From positions 1 through 64,000 of the forward strand of contig MAAF01000039.1 of assembly GCA_002163005.1 (NCBI GenBank): a DNA stretch of 64,000 bases, written 5' to 3'. The notes below the pieces were generated by a model. The model saw nothing but the letters and a program-made list of their open reading frames with translations, did no database searches and was not told the DNA's origin. Shown here piece after piece: positions 1 to 8,941 of this stretch. Source of the DNA: Colwellia psychrerythraea. GTDB taxonomy: Bacteria > Pseudomonadota > Gammaproteobacteria > Enterobacterales > Alteromonadaceae. Both the position numbers and the translations under genes were made by a program. How positions within the stretch are numbered: the stretch's first letter is position 1; each line of letters opens with the position of its first letter.

Positions 1-128
1 GGCCACACACGAATACCATCAATGCTATTGGCAGCAAAGACACTCACCGAAACTAAACTTGATACAGCAACACATAGCAAACTTAGCGCCTGTAACTTTG
101 CTACCGCTAGGAGAATTCTCCGATACAT
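1..128 (-). CDS. amiB: N-terminus of N-acetylmuramoyl-L-alanine amidase AmiB (partial, cut by window edge)
   Basis: Read on the minus strand from the ATG at 128, this gives a signal peptide (MYRRILLAVAKLQ..., hydrophobic core, cleavage near VFA-A) followed by NSIDGIRVW, which is the typical start of the AMIN domain of AmiB/AmiC-type periplasmic amidases that cleave septal murein. The coding region leaves the window after about 42 codons, so no catalytic domain is visible. The start lies 19 bases beyond the tsaE stop. The order nnr-tsaE-amiB is the conserved gammaproteobacterial order (it precedes mutL in E. coli), which supports the call. Context and signal peptide are seen; the amidase function is inferred. 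Confidence 0.75.
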   Translation of the reverse strand, partial: MYRRILLAVAKLQALSLLCVAVSSLVSVSVFAANSIDGIRVW

Positions 129-147
129 CCAACTAACCCCAGTTTTT

Positions 148-636
148 TTATAGCTTTATAATTTGCGTAAGCGCTGTCATTACGTTTTCGCCATGAACAG
201 ATTCTGCTTGCAGCTTGATGACTCTTTGTTCATCTTGATAAGCTAGATTAATGATTAAATCTGCTTTAGCCAATAGCCCAGTTCCTTTTTCTGGCCATTC
301 AATAAAGCAGCAACAGTCATTATTAAAATAATCTCGAATGCCCATATATTCTAATTCTTCAGCATCAGCAAGACGATATAAATCAAAATGAAAGACTCGC
401 CACTCCCCTAATTCATAAGGTTCAACCAAAGTGTAAGTCGGGCTTTTTACATTGCCTACATGCCCCATACCTCGGACAAACCCTCGGGTAAGCGTGGTTT
501 TTCCTGCGCCTAAATCACCGTTAAGGTAAACGACTAATGTTTGCTGAACAGTTGCACTTTTAAGTACATCTGCCAAGCCTGAGCCAATGGCTATGGTGGC
601 AGCTTCATCAGGTAAAAAATATTCTAATTGCTTCAT
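148..636 (-). CDS. tsaE: tRNA threonylcarbamoyladenosine biosynthesis ATPase TsaE
   Basis: A small P-loop ATPase of 162 residues, normal for TsaE. The Walker A motif GDLGAGKTT is at residues 40-48, followed by the family signature SPTYTLVEPY and HFDLYRL and the FIEWPEKG motif. TsaE works with TsaB and TsaD to place threonylcarbamoyl on A37 of tRNAs reading ANN codons; ATP hydrolysis resets the complex. It lies 38 bases after nnr and 19 bases before amiB on the same strand, probably one transcript. A CCC run (residues 108-110) precedes the FIEW motif; nothing suggests it is damaged. Confidence 0.95.
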   Translation of the reverse strand: MKQLEYFLPDEAATIAIGSGLADVLKSATVQQTLVVYLNGDLGAGKTTLTRGFVRGMGHVGNVKSPTYTLVEPYELGEWRVFHFDLYRLADAEELEYMGIRDYFNNDCCCFIEWPEKGTGLLAKADLIINLAYQDEQRVIKLQAESVHGENVMTALTQIIKL

Positions 637-674
637 TTTAATTTTCTATGTTTATTGCTACTACTATTATGACG

Positions 675-2249
675 TTAAGAATTAATCACTTTACCGTTGA
701 GCAACTGCTGTAATGGTATAAATAAATCACTCGCTAACAAGCCACGCTGACCATTCTTATTGACTATAATATCAGCTGCAGCGCCATGAATATATGCTGC
801 CAAGCATGTAGCGTAAAAAATATTACCACTTTGCATCACTAAAGCACTAATAACTCCACTTAATACATCCCCCATACCACCCGATGCCATTCCTGCATTA
901 CCTGAATTATTGATAACAACATGCTCACCATCTGAAATTAATGTGCCCGCGCCTTTAAGTAAACAAATACCACCGTATTGTTTAGCAATAGCGCGTACTG
1001 CAGAAAATCGATCTTTCTCAATACTAACCACATCACAATGTAACAACGCAGCAGCTTCTTTAGGATGTGGTGTTAATACCCAATGATTACATTGTTCTTT
1101 AGTCTTACTTAATAGTATTAAAGCATCGGCATCAAGGACTGCGGTCTTATTCTTTGTCAGGCTAGTTTTACACATTAATTCAAATAACTGCTGTGCTTCT
1201 TCACTTTGCCCTAACCCAGGACCGATGAGGTAAGTTCTTGCTCTATACAGTTGAGCTGACTTTTCCAATAAAACACTTGTTGATGGTGCCAGCATCAACT
1301 CAGGTCGGCCATTCATGATAAGTGTTTGATTATTTTTGTGACAGCTCACTGCAACTAAACCAGCACCACAACGCAAGGCTGATTCACTGGCAAGGCGAAT
1401 TGCCCCTGGCATAGTGGCGCAACTTCCTACAGCCAATAATAAACCACTATCCCCTTTATGGCTGGTAGGTAAGCGTTTAGGTTGGTTCAAAGGTAATATA
1501 TATTGGGCATAGTAATTATTGGTTTTCACTTGTTTAGTGAAAGCGTTATTCATTGCCAAAGGTGCCAAGAATAGTTTACCGACAAAATTGGCAGCCTGGC
1601 CCGTTAACAAACCTTGCTTATATACGATAAAAGTTAGCGTTACATCAGCAATGATGGCTTGTATCTCAATGTTTCCGCCATGTACTTGACCTGTTGTTGC
1701 GCAAAGTCCAGAAGGCACATCAATACTTATTACCTTGGATTGTTGATGATTAATGCTTGATACAAGTTCTTGCAGCTGTGGTGTAAGTTGACCGGTAAAG
1801 CCAATGCCAAATAAAGCATCAACAATTACCTCACCAGTAAACTTACTGATAACAACTAAGTTATCAGTATTTTTATTCGTCATATCCTCAATTATTGGTG
1901 ATACTCCTGTGGAGATCATGGCTTGATAAGCCAGTAAGGCATCACCTTTTAATTGGCTCGCATCACAAGTAAGTAGCACACTCACCTTTATCTTGGCTTG
2001 ATGCGCTAATTTAGCAACGACAAAACCATCACCGCCATTATTTCCTTTACCACACAGTATTAATATATGTTGGGTGTTAGGCCAACTATTCAATAATTGT
2101 GTGAAAATTGCTGCACCCGCGCTTTGCATAAGTTCATACATTGCTATACCTTGACTTCGCGCAACATTCGTTTCATTTTTCAAGACTTGGTTTGCACTAT
2201 ACACAGATGTCATAGGTGGCTTTTGTGATAAACTTGGTGATAATTTCAT
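675..2249 (-). CDS. nnr: Bifunctional NAD(P)H-hydrate epimerase / ADP-dependent NAD(P)H-hydrate dehydratase
   Basis: This 524-residue protein has the two-domain layout of E. coli YjeF/Nnr. The N-terminal epimerase (about 15-225) carries the CGKGNNGGDGF loop at 66-76. The C-terminal ribokinase-like dehydratase (about 250-515) carries GPGLG, LDADAL and the nucleotide-binding loop NAGMASGGMGD at 451-461. The enzyme repairs hydrated NADH and NADPH: the epimerase interconverts R and S forms, and the dehydratase uses ADP to restore the coenzyme. A second in-frame ATG at codon 13 is an alternative start. It is the first gene of a leftward unit with tsaE and amiB and is divergent from queG, with about 60 bases between the two starts for both promoters. 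Confidence 0.95.
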   Translation of the reverse strand: MKLSPSLSQKPPMTSVYSANQVLKNETNVARSQGIAMYELMQSAGAAIFTQLLNSWPNTQHILILCGKGNNGGDGFVVAKLAHQAKIKVSVLLTCDASQLKGDALLAYQAMISTGVSPIIEDMTNKNTDNLVVISKFTGEVIVDALFGIGFTGQLTPQLQELVSSINHQQSKVISIDVPSGLCATTGQVHGGNIEIQAIIADVTLTFIVYKQGLLTGQAANFVGKLFLAPLAMNNAFTKQVKTNNYYAQYILPLNQPKRLPTSHKGDSGLLLAVGSCATMPGAIRLASESALRCGAGLVAVSCHKNNQTLIMNGRPELMLAPSTSVLLEKSAQLYRARTYLIGPGLGQSEEAQQLFELMCKTSLTKNKTAVLDADALILLSKTKEQCNHWVLTPHPKEAAALLHCDVVSIEKDRFSAVRAIAKQYGGICLLKGAGTLISDGEHVVINNSGNAGMASGGMGDVLSGVISALVMQSGNIFYATCLAAYIHGAAADIIVNKNGQRGLLASDLFIPLQQLLNGKVINS

Positions 2250-2310
2250 GGTGGTATTAATTTAACCTCAATCAATGGTTCAACAAACAAGCTGAAGCTG
2301 ACTCAACTTT

Positions 2311-3513
2311 ATGACAATGTCTCTTATTAACTATCAAGAATTAGCAGAAAAAATCAAGTGTTGGGGCAAAGAATTAGGTTTTTCTGATTTAGGCATCAGT
2401 GATATTGACTTATCCGCTCATGAAAGTATGTTAGAGCGTTGGTTAGCTAATAACTACCACGGCAATATGGATTACATGGCGCGCCACGGTTTAATGCGTG
2501 CTCGACCTGCGGAATTAGTCCCTGGCACCATTAGAGTCATTAGCGTACGTTTAGATTACCTGCCACAAAATGCTAAATTTGCCCGTATTTTAAAAGATAA
2601 AGACAAAGCCTATATTAGCCGATATGCGCTCGGGCGTGATTATCATAAATTAATGCGTAAACGGTTACAGCAATTAGGAAAAAAAATAGCAGAGCACTGC
2701 AGCGACTTTAACTGTCGACCCTTCGTTGATTCAGCCCCCGTAATGGAAAGGCCACTGGCAGAAAAAGCGGGACTGGGCTGGGCTGGTAAGCATACCTTAT
2801 TAATCAATAAACAAGCAGGCTCTTGGTTTTTCTTAGGTGAGCTCTTTGTTGATATTCCCTTGCCAGTTAGTAGTAATAAGTATAGTGAAAGTGCTATCAA
2901 AGCCATTGAAACACCGACCAAAACAAATGATTGCGGGACCTGTGTCGCTTGCATTAAGATTTGTCCCACTAAAGCGATAGTCGAGCCTTATACTGTTGAT
3001 GCTCGGCGTTGCATTTCTTATTTCACCATTGAATCACCTGACGCCATACCTGAAGAGTTACGTCCTTTAATGGGTAATCGTATTTATGGCTGTGATGATT
3101 GCCAATTAATTTGTCCTTGGAATAAATACGCTAAGCTTAGTCTTGTTGATGACTTTCAAGCGAGGAATAATTTGGATGATATCAGTTTACTTGAGTTGTT
3201 CGCTTGGTCAGAAGAATACTTCCTCAATACTTTACAAGGCTCGCCCATAAGACGTATTGGTTTTCAAAGTTGGCTGCGTAATATTGCGGTAGCATTAGGT
3301 AATGCACCCTATAGTGATATGATTGTAACAGCATTAACCGAAAGGTTACCTGAAGCAAGTGAGCTCGTTGTTGAGCATATTAACTGGGCTCTAGCGCAGC
3401 AAAACAACAAAAAAATGCTCTCGGAGAAAGTGGCAGTAGAGCAAGTAAAAAACCATAGATTAACACTGCGCTTGGTCCGCTCCGTTGAGAAAGGTCTTAC
3501 TAGAGATGCCTAA
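2311..3513 (+). CDS. queG: Epoxyqueuosine reductase QueG
   Basis: A 400-residue cobalamin- and Fe-S-dependent enzyme that reduces epoxyqueuosine to queuosine in the wobble base of tRNA. The catalytic block FVDSAPVMERPLAEKAGLGW is near residues 138-157. Two [4Fe-4S] binding motifs follow: DCGTCVACIKICP from about residue 207 and CDDCQLICPW from about residue 261. The C-terminus resembles the HEAT-like tail of the family. Length is usual (350-400). Two candidate starts (codons 1 and 3, MTM) are nearly equivalent. It is divergent from nnr, as in many gammaproteobacteria. Confidence 0.95.
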   Translation: MTMSLINYQELAEKIKCWGKELGFSDLGISDIDLSAHESMLERWLANNYHGNMDYMARHGLMRARPAELVPGTIRVISVRLDYLPQNAKFARILKDKDKAYISRYALGRDYHKLMRKRLQQLGKKIAEHCSDFNCRPFVDSAPVMERPLAEKAGLGWAGKHTLLINKQAGSWFFLGELFVDIPLPVSSNKYSESAIKAIETPTKTNDCGTCVACIKICPTKAIVEPYTVDARRCISYFTIESPDAIPEELRPLMGNRIYGCDDCQLICPWNKYAKLSLVDDFQARNNLDDISLLELFAWSEEYFLNTLQGSPIRRIGFQSWLRNIAVALGNAPYSDMIVTALTERLPEASELVVEHINWALAQQNNKKMLSEKVAVEQVKNHRLTLRLVRSVEKGLTRDA

Positions 3514-3533
3514 CGCGGTAAAATATAAACGGG

Positions 3534-4055
3534 TTAATTAATTGTAACTTTATTGAGTATATCTATATCGGCTTTAGCCTCATCTAGCTCATGCTGGAGG
3601 CTCAATATTTTTTTAATCGCATCATTTTTTTCAGCCGTTACTTTTTTCTCTTTTACTTTACTATCCGCTAGTTGTTGCTGAGTTTTTGTTAGGGTCGCCA
3701 TCAAATTAGCAATATCGGTATTTTGAGCAAATTTTTGGTCGTCTCTCGCATTAACAAAATCATCATCCGCTGAATTCAACAGCTCTCTAGATTTAAAACT
3801 AAAATAATCAACCAGTAAACGTCCAACAAGAATCAAGCAAGTTAAAAAGAAAACGACAAGGTATTGGTTTTTTTCAAGGGATGCCACAGAGGTTGTTATT
3901 TTCGTTAAAAAATCTCCTTGAGCATTTATAAAATAACTAAACAGCTGATTATGCCAAACAAACCAAGTAAAAATATAAATAATAATAAAACTAGGTGCAG
4001 GGTTTTGGTTCTCGGTAAAAGAGAGTATTGATTTGAGTGTTTTCTTATTAATCAC
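3534..4055 (-). CDS. Hypothetical membrane protein with C-terminal coiled coil
   Basis: I do not recognise this 173-residue protein. It shows two hydrophobic segments, at about 22-42 and 65-84, and a charged, heptad-like coiled-coil region from about 115 to 168 rich in K, E, Q and D. That suggests an inner-membrane protein with a cytoplasmic coiled-coil tail. It is convergent with queG (stops 20 bases apart) and ends a leftward group with the DUF1289 and large sensor-like genes, though the 23-base gap to the DUF1289 stop does not prove co-transcription. The whole reading frame is open with normal AT-rich codon use, so a real gene is likely; no function can be assigned. Confidence 0.6.
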   Translation of the reverse strand: MINKKTLKSILSFTENQNPAPSFIIIYIFTWFVWHNQLFSYFINAQGDFLTKITTSVASLEKNQYLVVFFLTCLILVGRLLVDYFSFKSRELLNSADDDFVNARDDQKFAQNTDIANLMATLTKTQQQLADSKVKEKKVTAEKNDAIKKILSLQHELDEAKADIDILNKVTIN

Positions 4056-4078
4056 GAAAAGTCCTTTATTAAATTCGA

Positions 4079-4291
4079 TTAGCTATTTAATTTACTCTGC
4101 TCATCTTCTTGTCTTTGTTGGCACAAGATTGTGATTTTCTGCTTTTCTTCATCGGAATAGCTACGCCAAGAAGTGATCTCATCAATGTAACGAAAACAAC
4201 CTAGGCACATGTCATCACTATCCAAGCAGCAATTACGCACACATGGGCTGTCAGTTAATTTTATTTGGTTATTGCTATTATGATTACTCAA
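4079..4291 (-). CDS. DUF1289 family small cysteine protein
   Basis: The protein carries the DUF1289 signature SPCVRNC-x7-CLGCFR followed by DEITSWRSYSDEEK, with four cysteines that could bind a metal. Members are short (about 55-80 residues) and uncharacterised. The reading frame is open further upstream (to an ATG at 4378), but that would overlap the preceding gene by 38 bases. I prefer the TTG at 4291, which follows an AAGGA Shine-Dalgarno-like sequence by 5-6 bases and gives 70 residues (SNHNSNNQIKLTDSPC...), matching family length. The start is an inference; the domain is clear. Confidence 0.75.
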   Translation of the reverse strand: MSNHNSNNQIKLTDSPCVRNCCLDSDDMCLGCFRYIDEITSWRSYSDEEKQKITILCQQRQEDEQSKLNS

Positions 4292-4340
4292 GATAATCCT
4301 TAGTAATTTATGATAATAATGCTGTTTACATGCACTTAAA

Positions 4341-7250
4341 TTAAGCGATAGTAACTGCATGTTGACTAATTTCATCAACCGCTTGTTTCGTTTTACTTAA
4401 TAAAGTTACTTGTACCTTTTCACTTTTATCTAACCCTTGAGTGGTAAGCAATGTTTGCCAATGCTGGCAAAGCTGCAATAAGTGATCTGCAGCAAGTATT
4501 CTACTATTAATCAGCAATACCTTGATAACAGCATCAGCTTTTTTAACATCGTTAACCGTAAACGCTTGGCTTAACTCCTCCATAAGTACAGTATTTTCAG
4601 TTGTATATTCTTCAAGCATGAAAATAGCCAATTCAGCAGAGCCTTGATGTTTTAAGTAACGTTCAAAGTTAAAACTAAGCGCTTGATTTAAGGATGCGAA
4701 TACAAGTTCACCTTCTGCCACAACATCAATATGATCATTACTGCTGGTAACTTGTGTCACTTGTTCTTCAGGAGTAAGACTCCCACAACTTTGCTCTTTT
4801 ATCCAAGGTTTCATTGCCGTTACTAGCTCACTTACGGTACTTTTAGCATTAAGCTCACCCTGTACCCAATGAGAATAACATTCTGATTTCGTTGTGACAT
4901 TGTTCAGGTTGTCTAAACTAAACACCCCTCGAGTTAAGGTGTCACTACAAGAGAATTTTTCATCCTTATCAATCATAAATTCGGTGAAAGGTAGACAATC
5001 TATTTCTGTGATTAATACGGCAAAGCGACCATTTTTCCACTGTTGCTGTAATATTAATTCACAGCTGACAAACGTAATTTGTAAACCCATAGCTTGCAAC
5101 AATTGCTGTAAGTGCTGATATTTTTCAGGTATTTTCACTGCAAGTAATACTTCGACAGGCATAACAAGGTATTTAGCAGATAATTTTACACAAGCATTTT
5201 CAATATCAGTTAAATAACCCGGTAATGTCAGCATAGGATAATGGTGCTCTTGTTGATTATTTGCAACAGCTAAGGGTAAAGTGAAACTGAAATGATACGC
5301 TTGTTCGGTTAATTTGGCGCTAACATCATAGCCATGCTGGTTTTTCAATAACGTATGAAAGTAGTCTCCAAGCTCACTTTGCTCGGTAGTATCATCACTA
5401 AAACCATGCAGTGCCTGTGGCAATTGTACTATTTGCTCTTTACCCTGTACTTGACCAGTAAAGCATATTTTTTGTTGACCATTATTTTTATCAACTAAAT
5501 TCAATTTCAGCGCTAACTGCCTACTTTTTTGCTGAGAGAATAGTAGCCTGATAAAAACGTTGAACATTTCACAAAATAATTCTACATCTAGGTTTACCTC
5601 AGAAAGAATTTTTTTATCAATACTCACCGAGAGCTTATTGTTACAGAGAATTAATTCATTGCGTGAATTAAGCACAACAGCCTGAATTAGGGCAACAAGA
5701 TTCACATCACTTAATGTCAACAAGGCATCACTACTTTGTAAATAGCGATAATAACTTGCTTGTCTTAATTTTCTGACTAAGTCTAGACCTTGATGGTGAG
5801 CATTATTCAAGTGATTTTCTGCTACACCAGCATCAGTTTTATTGCTAGCACCTATCGTTGTCGTAACCGCACTAGCCCCTAACAGTACTAATTGCTTTAT
5901 AGCGGTTAGGTGAAGAGCTTTACAGCGCTGCTGTTCAACTAATAACTGTGATGTGGATTTTGCTGATGCATCAAACTTAGTGACTTTATCTTCCAACATT
6001 TGATTTTTATCAGTAAGCGCTAAGTACTCTGCTTCATTGTGATTGTTGTAATTTATCCGTTGAATTTTCTTTATTAATTGTTCAGCTTCAGCACTATACA
6101 AGGCGTGATTACGTTGCTGGGAGAAACTATCTTTCTCTTCAGCTGTCAATGCGCTAGCTTCATTTTCTATGAAACGAGTAATAGAGTTAACACTAAATTG
6201 ACTAACCACTTTTATTTTTCTTCGAATTAACAAAAGTAAACCTACAATACTGATAAGTACCACAGCAAAAGCAGTAACTACCCATTTTGGTAATAGATTA
6301 AACAATACAGCTTCTTTATTGATTCCTGCATAATCACTAATTGCCAATACAGCATCAACCTCTTGCTGGCTTACTAACAGCTTATCCATAATCTTTTGCC
6401 ATTGCAGCTGCTGGGCAAGAAGCTGTTGTTGATAATCTTCTATTAAGTGTAAGTTATCTTGCCACTTAGCCAATAAATCATCTTTTAATATTAGATCTTC
6501 AAAACGAATGAAGTCTCTGACAATGTCAGCCATTCCTTGACTTTCATACTGTTTATTTGCCAATTGTTTCGCATAGTCAGTAACAAACATTTCATCCATT
6601 TGTTTGCTTAACTGATCAAATGTTCTAAATGTCGTATTTAAATCCAAGCGCTTAAGCTTCGCTACTATATTGGTGAGCTGATTTTCTACTTTCGATAACA
6701 ACACTGCTTGTTTTGAGTCTGTCTGTTGATTATTCAATTGAATATTGATGGCATCGAGTAAAGTATCAAGTTGAATTAATGACTTAGATTTTACTAATTC
6801 ATTATTTGTATGACTAGACGCAATACGTGTAAGTAAGTTCATAGCAAGATTATTGCTGGAAAACCATTGTTGATAACTATTTTTATATTCAGATTTTAGT
6901 AATGAGAGTTTTCTACTTTGTAGAGAAAGTGCTTGTTGCAGGGTGATCAGTTCATTCGAATCAATATTTTTCAATATGCTATCAATCAGCTTATCCGCAT
7001 TAATCAGGTAAGTTTGTTGTAGATATTGCGTTTGTAATGAAACAAGCTGTTCAGTTATTAACGTTTGAGAGTGTTTATACTGCTGCGCTAACAAAAATAA
7101 GATTGAGGATAACCCAACGACAACAACCAAGAATACTACAATAAGATAAGCAGTAAAAAATTGATGAAAGTGCTTAGCCTTACCCCCAGCTTTAAGAGTC
7201 TGCTCACGCTGTAAATTATTTGCGTTTGTTGCTGCTTCGTTTGTATTCAT
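4341..7250 (-). CDS. Large membrane protein resembling a degenerate hybrid sensor kinase
   Basis: 969 residues. A transmembrane segment at 31-56, a predicted helical periplasmic region of about 265 residues and a second transmembrane segment at 322-343 give the architecture of a TorS/BarA-like sensor. After a linker, the region 430-505 has the helical layout of a dimerisation domain but no HE-x-x-P box: the aligned stretch is ALHLTAIKQLVLLG. A region further on (from VLLAVKIPEKYQHL to FAVLITEID) resembles a receiver domain without the acidic pocket or phosphoacceptor Asp in a normal context. The C-terminal helical part (ADAVIKVLLINSRILAADHL) resembles an Hpt domain whose HxxKG histidine is replaced by Ile. 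No N, G1 or G2 ATP-binding boxes are evident. The frame is fully open over 2.9 kb, so it is maintained as a protein, perhaps a pseudokinase scaffold. Domain assignments are by eye. Confidence 0.55.
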   Translation of the reverse strand: MNTNEAATNANNLQREQTLKAGGKAKHFHQFFTAYLIVVFLVVVVGLSSILFLLAQQYKHSQTLITEQLVSLQTQYLQQTYLINADKLIDSILKNIDSNELITLQQALSLQSRKLSLLKSEYKNSYQQWFSSNNLAMNLLTRIASSHTNNELVKSKSLIQLDTLLDAINIQLNNQQTDSKQAVLLSKVENQLTNIVAKLKRLDLNTTFRTFDQLSKQMDEMFVTDYAKQLANKQYESQGMADIVRDFIRFEDLILKDDLLAKWQDNLHLIEDYQQQLLAQQLQWQKIMDKLLVSQQEVDAVLAISDYAGINKEAVLFNLLPKWVVTAFAVVLISIVGLLLLIRRKIKVVSQFSVNSITRFIENEASALTAEEKDSFSQQRNHALYSAEAEQLIKKIQRINYNNHNEAEYLALTDKNQMLEDKVTKFDASAKSTSQLLVEQQRCKALHLTAIKQLVLLGASAVTTTIGASNKTDAGVAENHLNNAHHQGLDLVRKLRQASYYRYLQSSDALLTLSDVNLVALIQAVVLNSRNELILCNNKLSVSIDKKILSEVNLDVELFCEMFNVFIRLLFSQQKSRQLALKLNLVDKNNGQQKICFTGQVQGKEQIVQLPQALHGFSDDTTEQSELGDYFHTLLKNQHGYDVSAKLTEQAYHFSFTLPLAVANNQQEHHYPMLTLPGYLTDIENACVKLSAKYLVMPVEVLLAVKIPEKYQHLQQLLQAMGLQITFVSCELILQQQWKNGRFAVLITEIDCLPFTEFMIDKDEKFSCSDTLTRGVFSLDNLNNVTTKSECYSHWVQGELNAKSTVSELVTAMKPWIKEQSCGSLTPEEQVTQVTSSNDHIDVVAEGELVFASLNQALSFNFERYLKHQGSAELAIFMLEEYTTENTVLMEELSQAFTVNDVKKADAVIKVLLINSRILAADHLLQLCQHWQTLLTTQGLDKSEKVQVTLLSKTKQAVDEISQHAVTIA

Positions 7251-7395
7251 TACTCGTCAATATAGTTCAGTTCCCTTGCAGCATATTTTATACTATACCC
7301 AGTACCATTCAAAGTGCAGGACTCTGAAACATCTATCTTGATTGGTAACAAGTATATCTAGACTAGCAATTTTATAATGTATTTATTGAAAAAGA

Positions 7396-7875
7396 CTACT
7401 TATCAATTTGTGCAGCCAATTCTTCAATAGAGTTTTCACAAAACACTATAATGCCATGCTCACGTAGAAGTTTGGTTGTTACTCCTTCTCCAATAATTTT
7501 TTGCTGACGAAATGTTCCGTCATAAATGGTATTGCTACCACATGAAGGGCTTGATTCCTTTAATAAGGCCAATTGAATATTATGCTGCTGACATAAACGT
7601 AGTGCTATTTTTGCGCCTTTAGCAAATTGCTCGGTGACATCGATAGAATCGATGGTGATAACTTGCTTTGTGTTCGGGTCTATTTCTGCAGGCGACCTCG
7701 GAACAGCTAGTCCTGAAATAACTTCAGGACATATAGAAATTAAGCGACCTTGTTTTTGCCATTGCTGCAATAATTTATTCACAAGCGGTTTGACCACTCC
7801 GTTATAACGAACACGTTCACCTAAGAAGCATGAGCTGATTAAAATCTTCTTAATGGGTTGCTCACTTATTTTCAT
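7396..7875 (-). CDS. DUF523 family protein (TudS-like)
   Basis: A 159-residue DUF523 protein. The three conserved cysteine motifs are SSCFLGERVRYNG (Cys16), CPE (Cys49) and ESSPSCG (Cys112). In the characterised relative TudS, a thiouracil desulfurase, equivalent cysteines hold a [4Fe-4S] cluster used to remove sulfur from thiolated uracil. The same activity here is only inferred. The start codon sits at the stop of the DUF3630 gene (shared base 7875), so the two are probably translationally coupled. Confidence 0.85.
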   Translation of the reverse strand: MKISEQPIKKILISSCFLGERVRYNGVVKPLVNKLLQQWQKQGRLISICPEVISGLAVPRSPAEIDPNTKQVITIDSIDVTEQFAKGAKIALRLCQQHNIQLALLKESSPSCGSNTIYDGTFRQQKIIGEGVTTKLLREHGIIVFCENSIEELAAQIDK

Positions 7876-8186
7876 TATTTTGTTATAGCCAAGTGTAGGG
7901 TTGATAACTGTTCTGTACTTGTACTATCTTGCCCTTCAATCCAGCATGATTGACTATAGTAATCAAAATTCAAAACAAAATAATGACTATCCCAGCGAAA
8001 GCGAATATTTTCACGATCAGCGCCAATAATCTTCTCTTGCACAGTAACTGGCATGATAGGTAAAAATAGCAGGTCAATTAATGTTGCGATATTTTCTTGG
8101 TACCAGTCGTTTTTAAATGTTACGTTCAAGTGGTCTACTTGATATGTTAACGACTTAAGACTTTGTGGGGTTGTAACGGAGTTCAT
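7875..8186 (-). CDS. DUF3630 family protein
   Basis: A small soluble protein rich in aromatics (FRWDSHYFVLNFDYYSQSCWIEG), matching the DUF3630 family found mainly in Alteromonadales and Vibrionales; its function is unknown. The frame extends to a TTG at 8195, but the ATG at 8186 is the more likely start and gives 103 residues. It overlaps the following DUF523 gene by one base, which suggests an operon. It is divergent from the cytochrome c gene. Confidence 0.7.
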   Translation of the reverse strand: MNSVTTPQSLKSLTYQVDHLNVTFKNDWYQENIATLIDLLFLPIMPVTVQEKIIGADRENIRFRWDSHYFVLNFDYYSQSCWIEGQDSTSTEQLSTLHLAITK

Positions 8187-8388
8187 AATCACCAATGTTC
8201 ATATCTTGTAAAATATAGTTAATTATACGACTAAAGTTTGATGTTAATCAGGGCTTTTGACAAAAAAATCCACGACAAGTTCCTCTAATTTTCATATACT
8301 CAAGAGAGAATTTTATCTTTGTAACTCAACTATCATGCTTGCATTTGACCTTGGTTACAAAAACCTTAGAACCAAAGAGAGTGAAACT

Positions 8389-8691
8389 ATGAATAAACTT
8401 ATGCTTGCTGTTGCAACAGCAACGGTTATGATGGCATCTCCTGTATTTGCTGGTGATGCAGCAGCTGGTAAAGGAAAATCAGTAATGTGTGCCGCTTGTC
8501 ACGGTGCTGCTGGTGTTTCTGCTGTGCCAACTTACCCTAACTTAGCTGGTCAAAAAGAAGCTTACCTTGCTAAGCAACTTAAAGATTTTAAATCAGGCAA
8601 ACGTAACGACCCTACTATGAAAGGTATGGTTATGGCGCTATCTCCTGCCGATATGGAAAATTTAGCAGCTTATTACGCTAGCTTAAAATAA
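8389..8691 (+). CDS. Periplasmic monohaem cytochrome c (class I, c553/c4-domain type)
   Basis: An open frame begins at 8257, but the real start is the ATG at 8389: it follows a GAGAG ribosome site and begins a clean signal peptide ([21 protein letters not shown]). The mature protein has one haem-binding CAACH motif and a C-terminal Met ligand region ([24 protein letters not shown]). At 100 residues it equals one domain of cytochrome c4. It closely resembles the second domain of the cytochrome at 38373-39332, including the stretch FKSGxRNDPxMxGMV, so the two probably derive from a common module. Its likely role is electron shuttling to a terminal oxidase. Confidence 0.9.
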   Translation: MNKLMLAVATATVMMASPVFAGDAAAGKGKSVMCAACHGAAGVSAVPTYPNLAGQKEAYLAKQLKDFKSGKRNDPTMKGMVMALSPADMENLAAYYASLK

Positions 8692-8713
8692 GTTTTCATT
8701 TTTCAAGTATTAT

Positions 8714-8754
8714 AAAAAGCCGCAGTTTAACTAAGTTAAACTGCGGCTTTTTTG
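8714..8754 (+). terminator. Rho-independent terminator of the cytochrome c gene
   Basis: Perfect inverted repeat with arms AAAAGCCGCAGTTTAAC and GTTAAACTGCGGCTTTT around a TAA loop, followed by a T-run. It sits 23 bases after the cytochrome stop codon. Confidence 0.93.
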
Positions 8755-8855
8755 TATGTGGCTATTGATGATCTAGAGAACACAACAGCATCTAGCCTTC
8801 AGTTATTATTGGACCCTTGGTCAAATATTACTTAACTTTCATATTCCCATATTAC

Positions 8856-8893
8856 AGACATAAAAAAACCTCCTAATGGAGGTTTTTATGTCT
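8856..8893 (-). terminator. Bidirectional terminator downstream of the PEP-CTERM gene
   Basis: Inverted repeat AGACATAAAAA...AACCTCC-TAAT-GGAGGTTTTT-ATGTCT. Read on the minus strand it has a GC core and a seven-T tract and lies about 50 bases beyond the stop at 8942. It could also act on the plus strand. Confidence 0.85.
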
Positions 8894-8941
8894 AAAGCTT
8901 TATTAATAGTTAAACAAATAAGGTTTAGCTATTAATCAATA

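Noticed and set aside
2643..2969. Open frame opposite queG
   Set aside because: It lies wholly within queG on the other strand and has no family features; a shadow frame.
8257..8388. Longer start for the monohaem cytochrome
   Set aside because: The extension would place the signal peptide internally; the ATG at 8389 has a ribosome site and clean signal peptide.
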